DNA of 64,000 nt from JAPWJZ01 sp966211335 (lineage in GTDB: Bacteria > Pseudomonadota > Alphaproteobacteria > Micavibrionales > UBA2020). Shown here one piece after another: positions 59,106 to 64,000 of the stretch; the stretch's first letter is position 1, and each line of letters opens with the position of its first letter. Under the pieces are notes generated by a model, which saw only the letters and a program-made list of their open reading frames with translations, did no database searches and was not told where the DNA came from. The DNA lies in the NCBI GenBank assembly GCA_966211335.1, contig CBIHNF010000001.1, forward strand, positions 1,426,001 through 1,490,000, read 5' to 3'. The translations under genes and the position numbers were made by a program.

Positions 59106-59513
59106 ATGCTGTCACCCAAGAAAATGAAGTTCAGAAAGGCGCACAAAGGCCGCATCCGCGGACAGGCGACCTCTGGCAACTACCTGTCGTATGGCAGCTT
59201 CGGCATGAAAGCCGTGCAGCCCGACCGTATCACCGCGCGCCAGATCGAGGCGGCACGCCGCGCGATCACGCGCCACATCAAGCGCCAGGGCCGTCTCTGG
59301 ATCCGCGTCTTCCCGGATGTGCCGGTCTCGAAAAAGCCTCTCGAAGTCCGTATGGGCTCCGGTAAAGGCTCGCCCGAATACTACGTGGTCCGTATTAAGC
59401 CGGGCCGCATCATGTTTGAACTCGACGGCGTGCCGCGCCAGATCGCAGAAGAGGCTTTCGAGCTCGCTTCCGCGAAGCTGCCGATCAAGACCCGCTTCGT
59501 CGCGCGCGATTAA
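59106..59513 (+). CDS. rplP: 50S ribosomal protein L16
   Basis: A 135-residue L16 with Met-Leu-Ser-Pro-Lys-Lys-Met-Lys-Phe at the start and Gly-Lys-Gly-Ser-Pro-Glu-Tyr-Tyr-Val. It aids A-site tRNA positioning. Standard length and position in the S10 operon. Confidence 0.97.
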   Translation: MLSPKKMKFRKAHKGRIRGQATSGNYLSYGSFGMKAVQPDRITARQIEAARRAITRHIKRQGRLWIRVFPDVPVSKKPLEVRMGSGKGSPEYYVVRIKPGRIMFELDGVPRQIAEEAFELASAKLPIKTRFVARD

Positions 59514-59529
59514 TAGAGGTATATAAGTC

Positions 59530-59799
59530 ATGAAAACTGCAGATTTGAGAGCAAAAACGGCCGACGAGCTGGAACAGGAACTGCTGAACCTCCGCAAGGA
59601 GCAATTCAACTTCCGCTTCCAGAAGTCGACCGGCCAGCTGGAAAACACGGGCCGCATCCGTTTTGTCCGTCGCGACGTCGCGAAGATCAAGACCGTGCTC
59701 GCTGAAATGAAACAGGGCAAGTCGCCCGCCGCGAAAGCGCCGAAAAAGGCGAAAGCCGAAAAAGCGGCCGCGCCCAAGAAAAAGAAAGCTAAGGAGTAA
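59530..59799 (+). CDS. rpmC: 50S ribosomal protein L29 with extended tail
   Basis: The 89-residue L29 has its usual two helices to about residue 65 (Leu-Arg-Lys-Glu-Gln-Phe-Asn-Phe-Arg), then about 25 residues of Lys/Ala sequence (Lys-Ala-Pro-Lys-Lys-Ala-Lys-Ala-Glu-Lys). Typical length is 63-68. Confidence 0.95.
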   Translation: MKTADLRAKTADELEQELLNLRKEQFNFRFQKSTGQLENTGRIRFVRRDVAKIKTVLAEMKQGKSPAAKAPKKAKAEKAAAPKKKKAKE

Positions 59800-59805
59800 T
59801 AATAC

Positions 59806-60192
59806 ATGCCGCGCCGCATCCTCGAAGGCAAAGTCGTCAGCAACAAATGCGCCAAGACCGTAACGGTCCTGGTCGAGCGCAAAGTGCGCGATCCGCTGTA
59901 TGGCAAAATCATCCGCCGCTCCGCGAAATACGCAGCCCACGACGAAACCAACGCCTGGAATATCGGCGACCAGGTTGCGATCGAGGAATGCGCGCCCATT
60001 TCCCGCTCCAAACGCTGGAAAGTCGTTTCGGGCAAAGCCCTTGGCGAAAGCCAGGCCCGCACGGTCGATGACGACCACGGCAAGCGCAAAACGGTGAAAA
60101 AAGCCGTTGAAGCGGAAGCCGCGCCGGCCAAAGCCGAAGCCAAAGCCGCCCCGAAAGCCGATGCGAAAACAAAGGCTGACAAGAAGAAATAA
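59806..60192 (+). CDS. rpsQ: 30S ribosomal protein S17 with extended tail
   Basis: A 128-residue S17. The normal OB-fold core ends near residue 85; the rest is a Lys/Ala/Glu tail (Ala-Pro-Ala-Lys-Ala-Glu-Ala-Lys-Ala). Typical length is about 80-90. It binds 16S rRNA early in assembly. Confidence 0.95.
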   Translation: MPRRILEGKVVSNKCAKTVTVLVERKVRDPLYGKIIRRSAKYAAHDETNAWNIGDQVAIEECAPISRSKRWKVVSGKALGESQARTVDDDHGKRKTVKKAVEAEAAPAKAEAKAAPKADAKTKADKKK

Positions 60193-60260
60193 ATAGTTTA
60201 CTTAATTGCACTACCCAAACTAGGGCTTGAAACCCTCAGGATAAAAGAAAGGTCAAGACC

Positions 60261-60629
60261 ATGATTCAGATGGAAAGCAATCTGGAAGTTGCCGATAACA
60301 GCGGCGCGCGCAAAGTGATGTGCGTGAAAGTGCTGGGCGGTTCCAAACGACGCACGGCGGGCATCGGCGATATTATCGTCGTTTCCGTCAAGGACGCGAT
60401 TCCCCGCGGCCGCGTGAAAAAAGGTACGGTCCACAAAGCCGTTATCGTCCGCACGAGCAAGGCGCTGAAGCGCGAAGACGGATCGATCATCCGTTTCGAC
60501 CGCAACGCGGCCGTCCTCATCAACGCCGCCGGCGAACCGATCGGCACCCGTATCTTTGGACCGGTCACCCGCGAGCTGCGCTCCAAGAACTTCATGAAAA
60601 TCATCTCGCTCGCGCCGGAGGTCCTCTAA
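60261..60629 (+). CDS. rplN: 50S ribosomal protein L14
   Basis: A 122-residue L14 with Met-Ile-Gln-Met-Glu-Ser-Asn-Leu-Glu-Val-Ala-Asp-Asn-Ser-Gly and Gly-Thr-Arg-Ile-Phe-Gly-Pro-Val. It forms bridges with 16S rRNA. First gene of the spc part of the cluster; the 68-base gap before it may hold the spc start, with no clear promoter seen. Confidence 0.97.
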   Translation: MIQMESNLEVADNSGARKVMCVKVLGGSKRRTAGIGDIIVVSVKDAIPRGRVKKGTVHKAVIVRTSKALKREDGSIIRFDRNAAVLINAAGEPIGTRIFGPVTRELRSKNFMKIISLAPEVL

Positions 60630-60631
60630 TC

Positions 60632-60946
60632 ATGGCGAAATTCAAGATCAAAAAAGGCGATAAAGTCGTTGTCCTGACCGGCAAAGACAAAGGCAAGACA
60701 GGCGAAGTCAAGCAGGTCCTGACCGAAGACATGAAAGTCATCGTCAACGGCGTCAACGTCCAGACGAAACATCGCAAACCGTCGCAGACGAGCGCCGGCG
60801 GCCTCGATAAAATCGAAGCTCCGATCCATGTCTCGAACGTCGCGATCGTCGATCCCAAAACAAACAAAGCATCACGCGTCGGCTACAAAACGGTCGGCGA
60901 GCGCAAGGTCCGCGTTGCCCGCGGTTCCGGCGAAGTGATCGATTAA
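60632..60946 (+). CDS. rplX: 50S ribosomal protein L24
   Basis: A 104-residue L24 with KOW-type Lys-Lys-Gly-Asp-Lys-Val-Val-Val-Leu-Thr-Gly-Lys-Asp-Lys-Gly-Lys. ATG 60632 lies two bases after the rplN stop; a longer frame upstream overlaps rplN and is not used. It is an early assembly initiator. Confidence 0.96.
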   Translation: MAKFKIKKGDKVVVLTGKDKGKTGEVKQVLTEDMKVIVNGVNVQTKHRKPSQTSAGGLDKIEAPIHVSNVAIVDPKTNKASRVGYKTVGERKVRVARGSGEVID

Positions 60947-60957
60947 GAGGTAGGAAA

Positions 60958-61503
60958 ATGGCAGCCCGTCTTCAAAAAGTATATTTAGATTCCATCAAGC
61001 CCGAGCTGAAGAAACAGTTCGGCTATGAAAACGACATGCAGGTTCCCCGTCTCGACAAGATCGTCGTGAACATGGGCGTCGGCGAAAACGCTCAAGATTC
61101 CAAGAAAATCCAGGGCGCAATCAACGACATGACCGCCATCACCGGCCAGAAGCCGCTGGTGACCAAGTCCCGCAAGTCCATCGCCGCCTTCAAGCTGCGC
61201 GAAGATCTCCCCATCGGTTGCAAAGTCACCCTGCGTGGCGCCCGCATGTATGAGTTCCTCGACCGCCTGATCACCATCGCCATGCCCCGCATCCGCGACT
61301 TCCGCGGCGTGTCGGACCGCTCGTTCGATGGCAATGGCAACTACGCGCTCGGCATTAAAGAGCAGATCATCTTCCCCGAGATCAACTTCGACAAAGTCGA
61401 CGTCATCCGCGGCATGGATATCATCATCTGCACGACCGCGAAGACCGATGAAGAAGCAAAATCGCTGCTGAAGGGCTTCAAAATGCCCTTCCGCCTCCGC
61501 TAA
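60958..61503 (+). CDS. rplE: 50S ribosomal protein L5
   Basis: A 181-residue L5 with Val-Asn-Met-Gly-Val-Gly and Lys-Ser-Arg-Lys-Ser-Ile-Ala-Ala-Phe-Lys. It binds 5S rRNA and contacts the P-site tRNA. Order rplN-rplX-rplE-rpsN is conserved. Confidence 0.97.
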   Translation: MAARLQKVYLDSIKPELKKQFGYENDMQVPRLDKIVVNMGVGENAQDSKKIQGAINDMTAITGQKPLVTKSRKSIAAFKLREDLPIGCKVTLRGARMYEFLDRLITIAMPRIRDFRGVSDRSFDGNGNYALGIKEQIIFPEINFDKVDVIRGMDIIICTTAKTDEEAKSLLKGFKMPFRLR

Positions 61504-61521
61504 GAGAAGGTACAAAACACA

Positions 61522-61827
61522 ATGGCAAAACTGTCCTCCGTTTTGAAAAACGAACGCCGCAAGGCAATGGTGAAGAAATACGCCGCTAAATGGGCCGCCC
61601 TCAAGGCGATCGCCGACGATCAGTCGCGCCCCATGGACGAGCGCTTCACCGCCCGCCTGAAAATGGCGAAACTGCCCCGCAACTCGCACCCGACGCGTGT
61701 CCGCAACCGCTGCGCACTCACGGGCCGCGCGCGCGGCAACTACCGCAAATTCGGCATGTCCCGCCTGATGATGCGCGAACTCGCCTCGCAGGGGATGATC
61801 CCCGGCGTTACGAAATCCAGCTGGTAA
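61522..61827 (+). CDS. rpsN: 30S ribosomal protein S14 (zinc-free form)
   Basis: The 101-residue long form of S14. It has one cysteine in Arg-Asn-Arg-Cys-Ala-Leu-Thr-Gly and lacks the four-cysteine zinc site of the short form. C-terminal Gly-Val-Thr-Lys-Ser-Ser-Trp is as expected. It helps assemble the 30S head. Confidence 0.97.
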   Translation: MAKLSSVLKNERRKAMVKKYAAKWAALKAIADDQSRPMDERFTARLKMAKLPRNSHPTRVRNRCALTGRARGNYRKFGMSRLMMRELASQGMIPGVTKSSW

Positions 61828-61845
61828 GAGGAAAGGAGTTACATC

Positions 61846-62244
61846 ATGTCTTTGAACGATCCTCTTGGCGATTTGCTCACCCGCATCCGCAACGGCCAGT
61901 CCGCAAGGCTCTCGGCCATCCACAGCCCCGCGTCCAAGCTCCGCACCAACGTGCTGGAAGTTCTGAAGCGCGAAGGCTACATCCGCGATTATTCCGTGTC
62001 CCAGCAGGACAACGGCATCGCCGAACTCTCTGTTGAACTGAAGTATTCGGAAGGCCAGCCGGTCATCAAGGAAATCAAGCGCGTTTCCAAGCCCGGCCGC
62101 CGCGTTTACACCCAGATCAAGGATGTTCCGCGCGTTTATAACGGTCTTGGCATTTCCATCCTCTCCACGCCCCGCGGCGTACTTTCCGACAAGGAAGCAC
62201 GCGAAGCGAACGTGGGCGGTGAAATCCTCTGCCGCGTCTTCTAA
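61846..62244 (+). CDS. rpsH: 30S ribosomal protein S8
   Basis: A 132-residue S8 with Asp-Pro-Leu-Gly-Asp-Leu-Leu-Thr-Arg-Ile-Arg-Asn-Gly at the start and Ser-Thr-Pro-Arg-Gly-Val near the end. In E. coli S8 is the repressor of the spc operon; that role is not shown here. Confidence 0.97.
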   Translation: MSLNDPLGDLLTRIRNGQSARLSAIHSPASKLRTNVLEVLKREGYIRDYSVSQQDNGIAELSVELKYSEGQPVIKEIKRVSKPGRRVYTQIKDVPRVYNGLGISILSTPRGVLSDKEAREANVGGEILCRVF

Positions 62245-62261
62245 GGATAGGTAAATAGAAA

Positions 62262-62795
62262 ATGTCACGTATTGCAAAACACCCGATTAAGCTGCTTGCT
62301 GGCGTCGAAGCGAAACTCGCCGGCAAAAAGCTGACCATTAAGGGCAAAAAAGGCGAACTGCACCTCGACATCGACAGCGAGATCAACGCTGAAGTGAAAG
62401 ATGGCGCAGTTGTCCTGAAGAAGGCGTCCGAATCCCGTCACGCCCGCAACATGTGGGGCACGACCAGCTCCCTCGTTCGCGGCATGATGAAAGGCGTCTC
62501 CGAAGGCTATTCGAAACGCCTCATCATCGAGGGCGTCGGCTTCCGCGCCGCGCTCCAGGGCAAAGACCTCGTGCTGCAGCTCGGCTTCAGCCATGAAGTC
62601 CGCTTCAAAGTGCCGCAAGGCATCGAAGTGAAGGTTCCGAAACAGACCGAGATCGAGATCTACGGCACCGACAAGCAAAAAGTCGGCCAGGTCGCGGCGG
62701 AGCTTTTCCTCATGAAGCGCCCGGAGCCCTATAAAGGCAAAGGTATCAACTACGAAGGACGCCGCATCCTCCGTAAAGAAGGCAAGAAAAAGTAA
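62262..62795 (+). CDS. rplF: 50S ribosomal protein L6
   Basis: A 177-residue L6 with two related domains; the C-terminal motif Arg-Pro-Glu-Pro-Tyr-Lys-Gly-Lys-Gly-Ile is present. It lies near the GTPase centre. Confidence 0.97.
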   Translation: MSRIAKHPIKLLAGVEAKLAGKKLTIKGKKGELHLDIDSEINAEVKDGAVVLKKASESRHARNMWGTTSSLVRGMMKGVSEGYSKRLIIEGVGFRAALQGKDLVLQLGFSHEVRFKVPQGIEVKVPKQTEIEIYGTDKQKVGQVAAELFLMKRPEPYKGKGINYEGRRILRKEGKKK

Positions 62796-62813
62796 TTGTA
62801 AGGATTAGACGAA

Positions 62814-63191
62814 ATGTCAAAGGCAAAAGCTAAAGCTGCTTCCAGAACGCGCCGCACCTTCCGCGTCCGCAAATCCGTGAAGAGCGCAGTCGAGAAGAAC
62901 GAACGTCCCCGCCTGTCGGTGCACCGCACCGGCCAGCACATCTACGCTCAAGTCATCGACGATGTGAAAGGCGTGACTCTCGCCGCCGCATCGACGATCG
63001 AGGCGGACGTGAAAAAAGGCCTGAAAAGCTCGGGTAACAAAGACGCGGCCACCGCTGTCGGCAAACTCGTCGCCGAGCGCGCGAAGAAAGCCGGCGTCGA
63101 AAAGGTCGCATTCGACCGCGGTTCCTTCGCCTATCACGGCCGCATCAAGGCCCTGGCTGACGCCGCGCGCGAAGCCGGCTTATCTTTTTAA
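62814..63191 (+). CDS. rplR: 50S ribosomal protein L18
   Basis: A 125-residue L18. The usual start is extended by about ten basic residues; the core Arg-Leu-Ser-Val-His-Arg-Thr, then Phe-Asp-Arg-Gly, is normal. It binds 5S rRNA with L5. Confidence 0.96.
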   Translation: MSKAKAKAASRTRRTFRVRKSVKSAVEKNERPRLSVHRTGQHIYAQVIDDVKGVTLAAASTIEADVKKGLKSSGNKDAATAVGKLVAERAKKAGVEKVAFDRGSFAYHGRIKALADAAREAGLSF

Positions 63192-63210
63192 TCATAGGAA
63201 GAAATAGACA

Positions 63211-63837
63211 ATGGCATCACCTGAAAGAGCTCCGAGAGAAGGCGGCCGCGACGGCGGCGACCGCAAAGGCAAACCGAAGGGCGGCAAACGCGACCGCGAC
63301 AATAACGCTGAAGGCGAACGCGATGGCGAGATCATCGAACGCCTCGTCGCAATCAACCGCGTCGCCAAAACCGTCAAGGGCGGCCGCCGTATGGCCTTCG
63401 CTGCCCTGATTGTCGTTGGTGACGGCCGCGGCCGCATCGGCATCGGCGCTGGTAAAGCGCGCGAAGTGCCGGAAGCCATCCGCAAGGCAACCGAACAGGC
63501 GAAAAGCAAAATGATCCGCGTTCCGCTGCGCGAAGGCCGCACGCTGCACCATGACGTCGAAGCACGCTTCGGCGCTGGCCGCGTCCGTCTGCGCACGGCT
63601 GTCCCCGGTACCGGTATCATCGCCGGCGGCCCGCTCCGCGCCGTCTTCGAAGTGATCGGCATCCAGGACGTCGTCGCGAAATCGATCGGTTCGTCGAACC
63701 CCTACAACATGGTCAAAGCTGCCCTTGAAGCCTTCAAGCTGATGGAAAGCCCCCGCATGGTCGCCGGTCGCCGTGGCCGCCGCGTCAACGAAGTGCTGGG
63801 TCGCAAGGGTGATGAGAAGGAGAAGTCTGATGACTGA
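63211..63837 (+). CDS. rpsE: 30S ribosomal protein S5
   Basis: A 208-residue S5 with a basic, Gly/Arg/Asp-rich 45-residue N-terminal extension (Gly-Gly-Arg-Asp-Gly-Gly-Asp-Arg) before the core Val-Ala-Lys-Thr-Val-Lys-Gly-Gly-Arg. The spectinomycin-site loop there looks unchanged. Its last bases overlap the rpmD start by eight bases. Confidence 0.97.
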   Translation: MASPERAPREGGRDGGDRKGKPKGGKRDRDNNAEGERDGEIIERLVAINRVAKTVKGGRRMAFAALIVVGDGRGRIGIGAGKAREVPEAIRKATEQAKSKMIRVPLREGRTLHHDVEARFGAGRVRLRTAVPGTGIIAGGPLRAVFEVIGIQDVVAKSIGSSNPYNMVKAALEAFKLMESPRMVAGRRGRRVNEVLGRKGDEKEKSDD

Positions 63838-64000
63838 AGAAAAGAAAGCAGCGCCGAAAGCCGCCGCTAAAGCCCCGGCGAAAGCCGCAGCTCCCAAGGC
63901 AACTGCCGCAAAAGCAGCAGCGCCGAAAAAAGCTGCCGCCACCGGCAAGAAAATCAAGGTCACCCAGACGGGTTCCACGATCGGCCGCATCCAGAAGCAG
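63830..64000 (+). CDS. rpmD: 50S ribosomal protein L30, extended N-terminus (partial at window end)
   Basis: The last 57 codons of the window open a protein with about 40 Lys/Ala/Pro-rich residues (Ala-Ala-Pro-Lys-Ala-Ala-Ala-Lys) followed by the normal L30 start Lys-Ile-Lys-Val-Thr-Gln-Thr-Gly-Ser-Thr-Ile-Gly. Typical L30 has about 60 residues and no such extension. The start overlaps rpsE by eight bases. The rest lies beyond the window. Confidence 0.93.
   Translation, partial: MTEEKKAAPKAAAKAPAKAAAPKATAAKAAAPKKAAATGKKIKVTQTGSTIGRIQKQ

Overview
The window reads as chromosome of a Gram-negative alphaproteobacterium. Evidence seen in the sequence: a fairly GC-rich base composition, a SAM-II-type riboswitch (a class known mainly from Alphaproteobacteria), an outer-membrane Mla/MCE lipid transport operon, a Ku-LigD repair system, and an S10-spc ribosomal cluster in the usual bacterial order. 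A genus cannot be named from this alone.

Layout. 0-3.6 kb: a YfiR-like periplasmic protein divergent from a TonB-dependent receptor, then an unknown helical protein. 3.5-9.2 kb: the four-gene DNA-ligase-associated repair set (ATP-dependent ligase, MBL-fold exonuclease, Lhr-like helicase, metallophosphoesterase) as two divergent pairs. 9.3-12.8 kb: a four-gene MlaE/F/D plus lipoprotein operon. 12.8-16.2 kb (minus strand): ku followed by LigD. LigD is split into a phosphoesterase frame and a ligase-polymerase frame, and an in-phase A AAA AAG heptamer lies at the junction. 16.3-23.3 kb: unknown proteins, an L,D-transpeptidase, a glutamate-cysteine-ligase-like enzyme, CYTH and DUF2238 proteins, and two hairpin repeats.

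23.4-41.4 kb: tRNA-Trp, secE and nusG, then an interposed block (CBS/CorC protein, cold-shock protein, SRPBCC protein, an unknown protein convergent with a HELGH metalloprotease-like protein, a DUF2784-like protein), then rplK-rplA-rplJ-rplL-rpoB-rpoC with leader structures and a strong terminator. 41.5-50 kb: a second interposed block with a large exported Gln/Ala-rich coiled-coil protein, a methyltransferase, an AhpD-like protein, a second glutamate-cysteine-ligase-like gene behind the SAM-II riboswitch, a FrnE-type oxidoreductase and a gene-poor stretch. 50-64 kb: the str operon (rpsL, rpsG, fusA, tuf) and S10/spc genes from rpsJ to a truncated rpmD.

The main themes are translation and transcription machinery, two separate ligase-based DNA repair systems, envelope lipid transport, and thiol metabolism with probable SAM control. 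The two observations most worth following are the possible programmed -1 frameshift in ligD and the SAM-II riboswitch, with a short leader peptide, ahead of a glutamate-cysteine-ligase-like gene.
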